Source: Daucus carota subsp. sativus
Taxonomy: Eukaryota > Streptophyta > Magnoliopsida > Apiales > Apiaceae
Assembly (NCBI RefSeq): GCF_001625215.2
Contig: NC_030383.2
Coordinates: 58,084,949-58,148,948 of the forward strand
Direction: 5' to 3'
DNA length: 64,000 nucleotides
Shown here: positions 43,785 to 55,754 of the stretch, piece by piece
Numbering within the stretch: position 1 is the stretch's first letter
Layout of the letters: every line of letters starts with the position of its first letter
The notes under the pieces: model-generated
What the model saw: the letters and a program-made list of their open reading frames with translations, nothing else
Database searches by the model: none
Told to the model about the DNA's origin: nothing
Made by a program: the position numbers and the translations under genes

Positions 43785-45273
43785 CTAGTTGAGAAACCGC
43801 GCGTTGCGGCGGCATGTAAAAATTATATTAATGATTCAATATTAATATTTGTAGAATGCAATAATTTTGTGGCTGTTTATAAAAAGTATATTAATTATTA
43901 AAAATTAATATTTGTAGGTAAAATAAATTTTATTTTATAAAATCTTGATGTAATACCAATACTAATATATAAAATTGCAAAATTGGACGATAATTCATGC
44001 TGAAAAAATGAAAATAAATTTCTACACATAATTAACAATTTAATGCACGACGAATCTTATTTCTATTTGTGTTATTTTTTTTTGTAAAGTAATCATATTC
44101 TTACATTATCACCTTCCTCCAGTTTTTTTGAATTGATTGTGCACAAAAACATCTAACTTAAATCCATGAGATAGCAGTCTATAACTACTCTTACTTGTAA
44201 CAACCTTTATATTTTAATACCGTATGAATAGTCTTCACTTAAAAGTTGCTTGAACGGAGCAAACAGATAATGCATGAATAATTTTTTCCTGTGTACAAAG
44301 TAAATCATATAAAAACTAACAACAACAAACATGTCCGATGAACAAAACAAATATTATAAAAGAATAACCAACAAACATACATCACTAATAGTTAATTTAT
44401 TGATATCATCCATCAATATCATGTCAAGACTATATTCTTCTCCCGTGTTTGGATTGTCGACTCCCACATAGCGGTCTATAACTAACTTTGCTTGCAACAA
44501 CCTTTATTTTTTTTTAATACCATATAAACAACCTTCACTTATCGTTGCAGAAGAACGACACCATCGAGTTAGAAATCGAGCAAGAGAACTATCACCAGAG
44601 AGGGGTAATGTTGTGGTATTGAGAGAGAGGAGGTTGTGTTTAGATGATCCAAAACCCTACAACCTATTGGAGTATTTATAGGTGCGGAGAGACTTGTGTG
44701 CTACTCTTTCCCATAATTAAATAATCTGAAACAAAATCAGATTAAAACTTTCAGGCTGCTATATTCCATAAATAATCTGAAACAAAATCATATTCTGAAA
44801 TTTGCTTCCAATATATCCGAAACTAAAAAAGATAGTTCTAATAATATATCCGAAACTAAAAAAGGTAGTTCTAATTTTTGATATTTTTCATCCAAAAATT
44901 TCAGAAAATCAGAAAAATAGAACGGAGCGATGTGAGAGGCGCCACCTACATGCCCCTCGCTTCTCCTTTATATAGAAACAAAATCAGATTAAAACTTTCA
45001 AGCTACTATATTCCATAAATAACTGAAACAAAATCAGATTCTGAACTATAGAAACAAAATCAGATTAAAACTTTCAAGCTACTATATTTCATAAATAACT
45101 GAAACAAAATCGGATTCTGAAACTTACTTCTAATATATCCGAAACTAAAAAGGATAGTTCTAATTTTTGATATTTTTCATCCAAAAATTTCAGAAAATTA
45201 AAAAAATAGAACGGAGCGATATGAGAGGCGCCACCTACACGCCCCTCGCTTCTTCTTTATATAAGTATATTGA
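43785..45273 (-). mobile_element. Non-autonomous Helitron, inverted copy
   Basis: Read on the minus strand it begins TCAATATACTTATATAAAG after a host A (45274). It ends with a GC-rich hairpin (about 43797-43813), then CTAG (43785-43788) before a host T. A second 5'-end-like block (44925-44985) lies inside, as in the copy at 23046-24358. Both share the leader block with TATAAATAC and GTAGGGTTTTGGATCAT. About 1.5 kb, with no RepHel protein. Confidence 0.87.
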
Positions 45274-45453
45274 TTATTATCTTTTCATCAAAAAAAATAA
45301 AAATAAATTAACAAGCGATTTATAAATTGTTAGGATATTTGAGATATTATAAATTACTTAAATATTTGAATAATTTTAATCATAATATTTGATAATAATT
45401 TAAGAAGTACTCATGTTATAAAGAAGACGGTAAAGAATAAATAAAAAAAAATA

Positions 45454-46328
45454 CTCCCTCCGTCCCATTTGGTTTTGTGCCGGTCAAATTGACTAAAGTT
45501 TGACTGAAATTTATTAATATTTTATTAATTGATAAAACTAAAAAAAACATATCATCGGAAATAATTTTTAATCTACCCTAAAATGTAATTTTCAGCTTCA
45601 ATATATATATATATAAAGGAGGATGCGGGCGTCTCTAGAATTACTCGATTCAGTCCTCTGAATTTTCTTGATTTTCGGAGAGAAAATATAGTTATAATTC
45701 AAAAAATCAGGTCCAAGAATTCTAAAAGTAATACAATTCTTTTCTTATTTAATTCTAAAGATGATACAGTTCTTTTCTTATTTGGTATTTTTTATTAAAC
45801 TCTAAAGATGATACAATAGTATTTCTTATTGAATTCTAAAGATGATACAATTCTTTTCTTATTTAGGAATCCAAAACAAGTAGGATTATATTTATTCAAA
45901 CTAATAATAATAGATAAAATACAATTTATATTTAAGATATGTAAAATAATATATACAATTCTTATTTTCGATAAGATATATTGAAGATATGTTTAACGGG
46001 TACACGATTGAAAATAACTTTTATGGAATTATAATAGTATTTCGCATCAAACTTTATAAAAAAAATTATTTATTAGTATTGTGTTTAAGGGGAGGGCGGC
46101 CCAAATTAATTTTTACCTAAATAATAATATTTTTTTATTAGTATTATGTTTGATGGGAAAGTAGCTAAAACAATTTTTTGTCTAAATTTATAAAAAATTC
46201 ATAACGCCGCCGCGAAGCGCGGCTTTTTTCACTAGTTTTAAAATAATGAAAGAGTAATTAATAATTTTTGGTCAAAATTTAGTCAATTTGACCAATAAAA
46301 ATGTGACAACTAAAATGGACGTAGGGAG
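45454..46328. mobile_element. Stowaway-like MITE carrying a nested Helitron
   Basis: TA at 45452-45453 and 46329-46330 flanks CTCCCTCCGTCCCATTTGGT and the inverted CTCCCTACGTCCATTTTAGT. Both arms carry GGTCAAATTGACTAAA. The internal 638-bp Helitron accounts for most of the length. The left arm matches the fragment at 3381-3505. Confidence 0.8.
45598..46235 (+). mobile_element. Small Helitron, 638 bp
   Basis: The 3' end shows a perfect hairpin GCCGCG-AAG-CGCGGC (46209-46223) followed by CTAG (46232-46235) and host T. The 5' end is taken at TCAATATATATATATATAAA, preceded by T rather than the expected A, so the start is less certain. The sequence after the 5' tip (GGAGGATGCGGGCGTCTC) differs from the larger Helitron family. 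Non-coding, with three TTCTTTTCTTATTTA-type internal repeats. Confidence 0.75.
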
Positions 46329-46330
46329 TA

Positions 46331-47070
46331 GAAAATAAACAAAAATTATAAAGAAAGATGCCGACTTTCTAAACTTGCAACTGATCGATTACGAGCAACG
46401 ACTGATTGACACGCTAAGTATGGTCCAAATGCGTGCGTATACATCACCTTCCCAATTTTATTTATTTAGCATTGACTTTTGACTCATAAGTCGGTTGACC
46501 GGATAAACACATATTCTCAATTGATTTGTTTATAAAATGATTACATTTCTTTTTCAAAAAGTAAAAGTTTATAATAATAATTTAAACTCCATTAACTTAA
46601 ATAGTGATAATAAGAAGAATAGAATGCAAAATAGTAGTCAAATTTTATACCTTTTACGTTTTATTGATCCGACTTTGAATTTTACGTTTTATTCATATAT
46701 AAAAATGATTAAAATCACATCACAATTCTAATAAAAATATAATAAAAATTTTCTAAGGAAGGACCCTTAACTTTTTAAAAAATTAATATTATATATGATC
46801 ACTATATTACAAATCAAAATTTTCAATCATTAAAATAGAAAATTAAATAAAATTTGATCACCTATTAACATCGTACCTTTGCTTTTTCACAAATGGACAA
46901 ATGACAACGTTAGCAAAGTATATGTTCTGAGTGGTGGCGGGCTGCGTGTGCATATGTGTGTCTATTTTGTTGCAGCTAAAACAGACCTAATCTTCCGTTA
47001 CTTGCACAAATAAAGACTTGAACAACAAACGTTGACAAGGAGGTAGCGAAACAGAGGAAGCTAGCTCAAC
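46331..47070. other. Upstream region of ALDH copy 2
   Basis: AT-rich DNA followed from about 46900 by sequence homologous to the ALDH copy 1 promoter (GGGCTGCGTGTGCAT). It contains the empty Tourist target CCGTTACTTGCACAAA near 46997. GTATATG near 46918 is a weak TATA candidate. Confidence 0.5.
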
Positions 47071-47570
47071 ATGACTGGTGAAAGCAATGGAAAGCTTACT
47101 GTGAAGGAGATGATACCAGAGATCAAGTTCACTAAGCTCTTTATTAATGGACTCTTTGTTCAGTCACTTTCAGGTTTGTCTCCTTGTCTTAATCTTCTTG
47201 TCATAGTTTCTTCACATGCAGATGCATCCATGTCAGAATTTTGTATTAATTTTTGTTATTTGGTTGGTACAAAATAATATGTGTAGGTAAGACTTTTGAG
47301 ACTATAGACCCAAGGACAGAAGAGGTGATTGCAGAGGTTTCTGAGGGGAGCAAGGAAGATGTCGATTTGGCTGTCAAGGCTGCTCGGGAAGCTTTTGACA
47401 ATGGTCCCTGGCCTCGATTTTCCGGAGCTGTAAGCACTCCATCGTTTTTCTTAGTTTTTTCATGACCAAGTATGGTGTTAAGTGACCACTTCTCCCAAAA
47501 TCTCAAGGTGTTAATTTTCTTCTTTTTTGCTGAAGGATTTTTTTTTTTTTTTTTTTTTTTTTTGTGTGGG

Positions 47571-47603
<33 letters not shown>

Positions 47604-49850
47604 CGGAGTATGATCCTAAATGGGCATGTTTGTTTGGACGGAGCTATTGCAATGATTCATTATGTGTTCACTACTACTCTGTACATATGTTTATGTGTCA
47701 ATAAGCTCGATTTAAACATGACAGACATGTTGTAATTTGTTTAGAAGTTAAATGGTTTCTTCTGATGATCAGCAAAGAAGAAGGATACTGATGAAACTAG
47801 CTGACTTGATTGATGAGAATAAAGAAGAGTTGGCAGCTTTAGATACTATTGATGCAGGAAAACTGTTTCATCATGGCAAGAATCGAGACATTCCAGGTGC
47901 AGCAGAAACCTTTCGCTATTATGCAGGGGCAGCAGATAAAATACATGGAGATACACTGAAGATGTCGATGGACTATCAAGCATATACGTTGCTGGAGCCT
48001 GTTGGTGTGGTCGGGCACATCATCCCTTGGAACTTCCCGGCTCAAATGTTTGCTATGAAGGTCGCTCCATCATTAGCTGCTGGCTGCACCATGGTTGTCA
48101 AACCTGCTGAGCAGACGCCTCTTTCAGCTTTGTACTATGCTCATTTGACGAAGCTGGTAGGACACCTAATTAGTATGCTGCAAGAATTAGTACTCCCTCC
48201 GATTCATTCTATAAAACATGTTAATAGTATATAAATTGATGGCACCATATTAATGTCGTAGGTATTGTGGCATGCTGTAATATAATCAGCCTGTTCATTT
48301 ATCAAGGCTACTTATTTGCAAACAGGCTGGAATTCCAGATGGAGTGGTCAACGTCGTTAATGGATTTGGGCATGTAGCTGGTGCTGCTCTAACTTCTCAC
48401 ATGGACGTTGATAAGGTGAGTGGAAGCTCCATCTTAGATACTGTCTTAGTTATTGCCAAGATAAATTATGGATGTACATCTTTGGATCAAAATTAAATGG
48501 CTAAACCTTGGTATGTTCTATCAGGTATCTTTCACAGGATCGACAGAAGTAGGGCGTAAAGTAATGCAGGCCGCAGCAATGAGCAACTTGAAGCAGGTCA
48601 CACTTGAACTAGGGGGAAAATCACCAATCATAATATTTGATGATGCAGAGCTTGATAGAGCCGTCCATCTTGCTCTCATCGGAAGTCTATATAATAAGGC
48701 AAGTAGATTCTCCTATTTTCTACTTCTCGCTTAATTTACATTAGACGACATTAACATACAACTTCCTTCATGTACGTCCAGGGAGAGATTTGTGCGGCTG
48801 GTTCTCGTGTATTTGTGCAGGAAGGTATATATGAAGAATTCTTGAAGAAATTGGAAGAAAAAGCCACATCATGGGTTGTGGGAGATCCATTTGATCCAAG
48901 TTCCCAGCAAGGACCACAAGTATGAGCATGCTACTTTCATTCACTCATAAATTATTTACAATTAAGGACCACCTCTTGTCACCACTTGTTTAGAAACATA
49001 AATCTAACACGCAGTTCATTGCATATACCCAATTCTAAATACGTTTCCTTGCGCTGTGGTACATATAAAAAAGAACCAGTATAGTAAAACACTAACATAA
49101 TATGTTTCCTTGTGCTGCGGTGCAGATTGAGAAGAAACAGTACGATAAAATACTATCATACATTGAGCAGGGTAAGAAGGAAGGTGCCACCCTGTTAACT
49201 GGTGGTAAGCCCTTCGGAGAAGGAGGATATTATATTGAGCCAACAATATTTACTGATGTTAAGGTGAGAACTTTTTAATTTTCAACTGTTGCCTGTATTT
49301 CCTCTGTTGATGATATATTTTTTAAATTTTATTATGTCATTTGGAATTTCATATTTTTTTTTGCACAGGATGATATGATAATCGCAAAGGATGAAATATT
49401 TGGCCCTGTCATATCAATTCTGAAGTTCAAGTAAGTTTTGCCAGTACTGGTTTTTTTATGTATGAACTAACAGGGTTCTGCACGTTTGGATTAGTTTACT
49501 CTCCGGTTTCCAGACATGTTAACTTGAGATAAGCGGCTGAATGTTCACAAAACCTATCATCGTAAATCTATTGCAGGACCATGGATGAGGTGATCAGGAG
49601 AGCTAATGCCACAACATATGGCCTAGTAGCAGGAGTTATCACCAACAACTTGAACATTGCCAACACGGTGTCAAGATCTATTCGCGCAGGTACTATCTGG
49701 ATAAACTGCTATTTTATTTTCGACAAGGATACTCCTTTTGGAGGGTATAAAATGAGCGGGTATGGGAGAGATATGGGAATGGACGGACTTGCCAAGTATC
49801 TTCATGTCAAAACTGTGGCAACTCCTATATATAATACCCCTTGGTTGTAA
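47071..49850 (+). CDS. ALDH2C4: Cytosolic aldehyde dehydrogenase, ALDH2C4-like, copy 2
   Basis: Nine exons: 47071-47173, 47287-47429, 47773-48156, 48326-48415, 48525-48698, 48782-48919, 49126-49263, 49369-49430, 49577-49850. Exon sizes are identical to copy 1 and encode 501 aa. The catalytic set is complete: N169, FTGSTEVG, E268 and C302 (GEICAAGSR). Copy 2 differs from copy 1 at scattered positions (for example [31 protein letters not shown]), as expected for a recent tandem duplicate. Intron 5 uses a GC donor (GCAAGT at 48699) where copy 1 has GTGAGT. Intron 2 contains long T and G homopolymers. The function is the same as copy 1 by family; division of labour is unknown. Confidence 0.92.
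47538..47601. repeat. Poly-T / poly-G tract in ALDH copy 2 intron 2
   Basis: About 26 T (47538-47563) is followed by GTGTGGGTT and 29 consecutive G (47573-47601). It is not present in copy 1 intron 2. It is strong G-quadruplex-forming sequence on the coding strand, and also a typical place for assembly error. Confidence 0.9.
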
Positions 49851-50299
49851 TTTTGCTTATTATTGTGGTAGTTTCAAACAAAACTATGCTTCCATGTTAA
49901 ATTGCAAGGATAAGCCTTAGTGTTAAACTTTAAGGGGCCATAAATTATTTGTATAAAATAACATCTTATGTTTGAAATGAATGTGTTATAAATTTGTTCC
50001 CTATGTGTATAAATTGCATTCACTTTATGAGGCCTTGGATCACCGATATTATTACGACTCTTTTGTTATCTGTGTCAAAAAGCTGAACACTTTGACATTA
50101 TACTTTTTGTCGGATCCTTTAAGTGAAATATGGATATTTCATCCAATTCAAAGATCACGTACGAATCAATCCAATAATTATTTTTGCAAAATGCACCAGA
50201 GGATCAAATTTTACATGATATTGTATCTTACAATTTCAATTTAACCAAACATTTTTAGCTAATACCCTTGGAGATGTCCTTGTCATTTGGTTGGTTTCA
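49851..50299. other. 3' region between ALDH copy 2 and the RLP cluster
   Basis: ALDH 3' UTR and AT-rich spacer; no gene recognised. The two convergent gene groups are separated by only about 750 bases. Confidence 0.4.
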
Positions 50300-50365
50300 G
50301 TTAACCCCATCCTGTGTGCAGCAATAAGCTAGAGCTCATTCTCCAAGCCGTCGTCTTTGGATGAG
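50300..50365 (-). pseudogene. Relic of an RLP 5' end
   Basis: The minus-strand reading SHPKTTAWRMSS followed by a shifted remnant of DCCMWEG matches the conserved N-terminal cap of the neighbouring receptor-like proteins (HPKTMSWTMSSDCC). Only about 65 bases survive. It lies downstream of RLP1 and shows that a further gene copy once existed here. Confidence 0.55.
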
Positions 50366-50600
50366 AAAAATCATAATTTTGCATGTTAGGGGCCAAACTA
50401 TAAGTAGACAGGCATTTAGAAGGTGATAAAATAGCAACATGCATGATGCATTGTGCAAGAACAACTTTATCATGTTTGTGAAACCAAAAGAAAACGCCAC
50501 AAGACTGATACTTGTTCCTTAGGTTTATACACAAGATCGTAAACCACCAGAAATAGCCCACAACTAGATAGAAAATAAATACACATGTTTAATCTCAATT

Positions 50601-53405
50601 TCATCTTCTTCTAATCTCCAACCTTCTGACTTTTAGGCCCAGTCCTCTAGCAATAACTCTCGTAAACCATTTCAGTTTTCCAGCCATGAACATCATGTAG
50701 CCTACAACAAATCCTGGCACCACTCCACAGCAATATCCTATCACTAAAGATTTCCAACTAAAACCACAAAAGAAGTGATCATCATCTTCTTCTATTTCTT
50801 CTTCATTTTTTCCTACTTGTGTCTCAGTAATGCACTTCTTGGACAATGGACTTCCACATAGTCCCAAGTTCCCAGCATAGCTATCATTTTCAAATGTTTG
50901 GAACTGAGGTCCTTGTGGAATACGACCGCTAAGATTATTACTAGAGAGATTTAGACGTGACAGAAAATATATGCATGTGAGCTGCGGTGGAATGACTCCC
51001 GTGAGTTGGTTGAAAGAGAGGTCTAGTGACTCTAGCAGTAACAATTCCCCAATCGAATGTGGAATTTGACCTGAGAGATGATTGTGAGATAAATTAAGAT
51101 ATCGGAGTGACTTTAAATTTCCAATATATTCAGGAATCTCCCCCTCAAACTTGTTTCTTGATAGATCAATGGTTGTAAAAACAGTTAAAATCCTGACAAG
51201 TTCAATCTCTACCCCTTTGATCACTACAGTTATAGAATCACTGTAAGAAGAATCTCCCATGTAATTCAGCTGTACCTTGGTGACATCACCATTCATCATA
51301 GCATTGAAGTTTTTGATATATTTTTCTGGCAGAAGGCCCGAAAACTCGTTGCATGAAAGGTCAATGATTCTCAAGCTAGGAAATGGATGCTCTATCTTTG
51401 TATCGTTGCTTATGAAACCATGGAATTTGTTGGATTTCAAGACCAGAACTTGTAGAGTTGGAAGTGACTCTAGACAGTGGGGGAAGGTATCATGTATTTG
51501 ATTACTTCCGATATCAAGAACTTCCAAGTATGAAAATTTGGCAAAAGAGACAGGAATTGTTCCTTCCAGCTTATTGCTATTCAAATTCAAAGTTCTCAGC
51601 TCGCGAAAATTTGGTAAAGCTGATGGAAGACTTCCTGTGATATTATTCATCCTCAGATCCAACACCGAAAGAATGTTGTTTACACTTCTTGGACATGTAG
51701 GAAGTACACCGCTGAAATTGTTATAAGACAGATTGAGAATATGGAGAAAGCTCGAATTGCAGATAGAGGCGGGCAAAGATCCATTGAGCATATTAGAGTG
51801 GAGATCGAGAGAATGAATATTCTCAGCTGAAAGATACTGGAAGCCCCCTGTCAGGCTGTTGTGGGAAAGATTCAAATATTCTAGCGAAGTCTGCAACATG
51901 GACTCAATCCACTGAGGTATTTCTCCATAAATTTGGTTGTTTGATAGATCCAGGTAGTAAAGACCAAGGCTTTCTAATGATGTTGAAGCATTCCACTGAG
52001 GAATTTCTTCATCAATTTGATTGTTCGACAGATCTAGATATCCAAGGAATGAAGATCCTTTAATGAAATGTGGAAACTTGGTGATCTTGCAAGATGACAA
52101 ACCCAAATATCCAATATCTGGACTGAGAGTAGTCGAATGTGTATATCTTACAGATAGACTATTATTAGAAAGTGCAAGACCATATAGATGCTCCAGATGT
52201 GATAACTTTTCAACATCAAAGACACCGCTGAAATTGTTTGATGAAAAGTCTAGATCGCTGAGGTTTACAGGTTCATAGAAGGATTGCGGAATGGTTCCAC
52301 TTAGCAAATTTTGGCTACAAGAAAATGACTCCAGTGCTGACCTAGAGGAATCAAACTCATTTAGCTTACCTGTGAACCCATTACTACCTATATATAAACC
52401 TTCTATCGAATGATCAAACAACCAAGATGGTATAGTTCCATTTAGCATGTTATACGACAAATCCAGAGTAGCTAGTCTTGGGAAAGAGAGAGCAGTTACG
52501 TTTGATGGCAAGGATCCCGTAAATGAATTACTTGATAAGAATAAATTTACTAGTTGTCTTAAGTTGCCAACCCAAGATGGGAACTGGCCAATTAAATTGT
52601 TTTGACCGAGTGAAAGGACTTTTAGATTTTGAAGATTAGCTAAAGAGTTGGGAATTTGGCCAGTAATTTGATTTGATCGGAGATCAAAATCAGTAAGTTG
52701 AGTAAGGTTGCCCATGGACATTGGAATTTGTCCAATAATGTGATTGGAACCGAGGTCCAACTCATGAAGTTGAGTAAGGTTCCCCATTGATATTGGAATT
52801 GGCCCAGAGATATTGCAGGCTCGGAGTGACAAAGATCTTAAGGACTCGAGGTAGCCAACTGAATCAGGAATTCCTCCGTTTAGGGATACATATCGAAGGA
52901 AAAGATTCTGGAGACTTCCACTACTTCCCCACTTGACTTTCGGTAAAGTAACAGTGAGATGGGAGTTAAACGTTAAACGAAACTTTTGCAAGTTGGGTAG
53001 GTGGAAAATATCTTCAGGTAATACTCCACATAGATCATTGCGACTCAAGTTGAGGGACTGGAGGTGAGAAAGTTGGAAGAGGGTGCTGTTGGGAAGGATG
53101 GTTCCGACAAGCTGGCTGCAACTCAAGTCCAGTCCGATCACGTCCCTTGTCACCTGGTTGCAGGTAACTCCCTCCCACATGCAGCAATCAGAACTCATGC
53201 TCCAGTTCATCGTCTTTGGATATGGAGTAAAACAATATTTTGTAAAAGAAGTATTTATCATCAAACTAGTCTTAAATTGATACAGAGCAAGCTTTTGCGT
53301 ACTATGACTCAAATGGTTAGGGGTAGATGATGATGAAAGAGCAACATGCTGCTGTAAGAACAGCACAATAATAATGATTGTGAAAAGTTTCATAGATTTC
53401 CACAT
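50601..53405 (-). CDS. LRR receptor-like protein 1 (Cf/Ve type)
   Basis: This intronless frame of 934 codons encodes a signal peptide (LFTIIIIVLFLQQHVALS) and an LRR N-terminal cap with paired cysteines (SSDCCMWEGVTC). A long run of extracytoplasmic plant LRRs (LxxLxLxxNxLxGxIP) follows, then a non-LRR island at about residues 700-745 (SYSDSITVVIKGVE), four more LRRs and a C-terminal cap (NLGLCGSPLSKKC). After that come an acidic juxtamembrane stretch (EEEIEEDDD), one transmembrane helix (about 883-905, with GxxxG-like spacing) and a short basic tail. There is no kinase, so signalling would need partners such as SOBIR1/BAK1, as known for Cf proteins. One LRR is doubled near LDLSNNQIDEEIPQW / LDLSNNQIYGEIPQW. 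The likely role is surface recognition of pathogen or self peptides; the ligand is unknown. The ATG (MWKS) aligns with the starts of RLP2 and RLP3. Confidence 0.9.
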   Translation of the reverse strand: MWKSMKLFTIIIIVLFLQQHVALSSSSTPNHLSHSTQKLALYQFKTSLMINTSFTKYCFTPYPKTMNWSMSSDCCMWEGVTCNQVTRDVIGLDLSCSQLVGTILPNSTLFQLSHLQSLNLSRNDLCGVLPEDIFHLPNLQKFRLTFNSHLTVTLPKVKWGSSGSLQNLFLRYVSLNGGIPDSVGYLESLRSLSLRACNISGPIPISMGNLTQLHELDLGSNHIIGQIPMSMGNLTQLTDFDLRSNQITGQIPNSLANLQNLKVLSLGQNNLIGQFPSWVGNLRQLVNLFLSSNSFTGSLPSNVTALSFPRLATLDLSYNMLNGTIPSWLFDHSIEGLYIGSNGFTGKLNEFDSSRSALESFSCSQNLLSGTIPQSFYEPVNLSDLDFSSNNFSGVFDVEKLSHLEHLYGLALSNNSLSVRYTHSTTLSPDIGYLGLSSCKITKFPHFIKGSSFLGYLDLSNNQIDEEIPQWNASTSLESLGLYYLDLSNNQIYGEIPQWIESMLQTSLEYLNLSHNSLTGGFQYLSAENIHSLDLHSNMLNGSLPASICNSSFLHILNLSYNNFSGVLPTCPRSVNNILSVLDLRMNNITGSLPSALPNFRELRTLNLNSNKLEGTIPVSFAKFSYLEVLDIGSNQIHDTFPHCLESLPTLQVLVLKSNKFHGFISNDTKIEHPFPSLRIIDLSCNEFSGLLPEKYIKNFNAMMNGDVTKVQLNYMGDSSYSDSITVVIKGVEIELVRILTVFTTIDLSRNKFEGEIPEYIGNLKSLRYLNLSHNHLSGQIPHSIGELLLLESLDLSFNQLTGVIPPQLTCIYFLSRLNLSSNNLSGRIPQGPQFQTFENDSYAGNLGLCGSPLSKKCITETQVGKNEEEIEEDDDHFFCGFSWKSLVIGYCCGVVPGFVVGYMMFMAGKLKWFTRVIARGLGLKVRRLEIRRR

Positions 53406-55754
53406 TGCAGCTTTTTTTGAGCCTGTGTTTATGTTACGGCAGATTTAATGCTCTGAGTTTTATTGGAAGTCTCAGTTCTCAACCAAATAAGTAGACTAAG
53501 CTAAATTTGAATTAAAATTTCTGTTGTATAAATAAGTATATATTTTGTTGAAATTTTCATTGTTTGCGTAATACAAACTGTGTGGTGTCATTGCCTTAAT
53601 TTTTTCTACATAAAATTATTAATAGTTTTTTCTCCTTTCATTGGATAAAAACAGCTGACTAGTATTTAAATAAATATATCCAGTGAGATCAGCACTGTTG
53701 GCCGAGTCAAATGGATCAGTACTGGGAGGTCGCACACATGGTGACACACTTACACCCTCTTCTTAGACTTGGGCTCCTATAGTAGAGTAGTATATTTACA
53801 GAGAAAAATGCTCCTAAGTACATAGTTAGGTAAATTATCTAAACAGGCAGTACAAATTAATGACAGTTTTATAATTATTTGATCTAATCTTTTAAATTAC
53901 ACTAAACCTGCATTTATATTAAAAATCTCCTGGGCTCACTAAACTGAGGTGAGTACGTGCTTAGAAGCATTAAGCTCGTATTCATAATAGAGCAGGTTTG
54001 TGTTGTCCCAGACTACTGTGTCGAAGTGCAGATCATTAAATCTTAGTGTGGCATTATCTGATAATTTGGAAATGGTACTATCAGATGCTTTAAATCTAAA
54101 GATTTGAAGTTGATATACCAAAATAAAAACTGTGAATATGTTAGTAAAATTATTTTCATATACATAAATTCATAAGCACGCCTGCAATATTCTTGGCAGT
54201 TACTACCGGCTACCAAAAGCAGAATGAGTACGTGCTGCTGCACAATAGTAAAAGTCCATCAGTTATATCATCTGTGCTGCGTCCTGCAGAAGTACACAGC
54301 TTAAAATATGTCTTCATACCTCAGTGTGAAAGTAAAATATTTTTCTGAAAGCTAATATCTTCTAAGTGATTTGAACTAGTCCACAGTCAAATGCAGTTAA
54401 GAGTCCCTTTATTTCATTACTTGTAAATTGTGTTCTAATACCAGATATACTTGCTTTAATCAATTATTTGCATATCTGCAACATGCCATTTTTCTGTCCA
54501 TCGGTTGAAGGGGCTACTTTAGGTTGCGTTCACTTGGTAAAATGGAATGAGGGGAGAATGAAATGAAAAATTATAAAAAAGTATATTAATTTTTATCGTT
54601 CAAGTAAAAGTAAAATTGTGTCTGCCATCGGCTTTTCTAAAACTGTATCGTGTCACCCCCTTGATTTTTCAACATAATCCTGAGTTTTTGTCAATTTTTC
54701 ACTGTTTGACATAAATCATCTATATTTGACAAGTAAAATAATAATAACAATGTAAACTGAGGCCCTTTTCAAAAAACAAATGAATGTATAAACTGAGGTC
54801 AGCATGGTAGTCTAATGTGATATATCAGAGTTGCAGACATGGAAAATAATATTTCATGGGCAAATAATACTCGTCGTATTTAAGAATAAGAATGAAAAGA
54901 ATTAATAGAGCTTGCTAAGAAATGAAGAAAACTGCTCTGCATTTAACATTTCTTTATTGTCATTGTTATCACTTATGACTCATCTTATTCTCCTTATAAG
55001 GTTCCAACTCCATTACTGTAGGTAAATAAGAATCTCCTATATAATTCGATTATAAGGTCCTTTTACTCACCGTTCCTTCTGCAATTAAAGTTGATATTTG
55101 TATATGATGGAAGAACACCAGAAACTATTTTGCAAGAGACCTCAATGGTTCTGGCTTTAGGGTATGGATAGCCTTTCTTAGATGTCTTGTTCACGTAACC
55201 ATAAAATTCATGTGATTTTGAAGCAACTCGAGTTATGGAAGAGTTCTAGATTTTGTGAAAATGTACCCTTTTTAATTTTTATATGATGATTACTTTCAAG
55301 ATCAAGAAGTTCCGAGAGAAATATTGATGATTTATACTCGCTCCGTCCCTCTCATTTCTTTACTGTTTTTTCACTACGTGACATGCATTTCAAGGTGTAC
55401 ATAAAAATATAGTTTCATAACTTATTTTTTGGAATTTTCTTTTTTTAAATAAAATTTAAATATTAATTTTTTATTTAAATAAAAAAATTAAAATAATTTA
55501 TAAAATTATACTATAGGAGTTTTAAAATACACGTTAAACCCTCCCTTTTGTCAAGAATTGGATGCAAGCTGTGTTCTGCTACCAGAAACATATATTTAAT
55601 GAAAACATTGCAGATCTTCAATCCACTACTATTTCGAATTAGCCCGTGGTTGAGGAATTTAGAGTTGATAACTATTTAAAACTTGTGTGATGAAATGTTA
55701 TATTGGTGAAAGACATAAATTAGTATGCTTATTTGATAATTCAAGCAGAAAATC
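53406..55754. other. Spacer between RLP1 and the RLP relic
   Basis: Upstream region of RLP1 plus AT-rich DNA. A MITE-like left end (GGTTGCGTTCACTTGG) occurs at 54523 and a Stowaway-like end with a foldback lies at about 55336-55540; neither is complete. Small open frames near 53939-54243 are not convincing. Confidence 0.35.

Noticed and set aside
47472-47735. Plus-strand frame with Phe and Gly runs
   Set aside because: It is a translation of the poly-T/poly-G tract in ALDH copy 2 intron 2.
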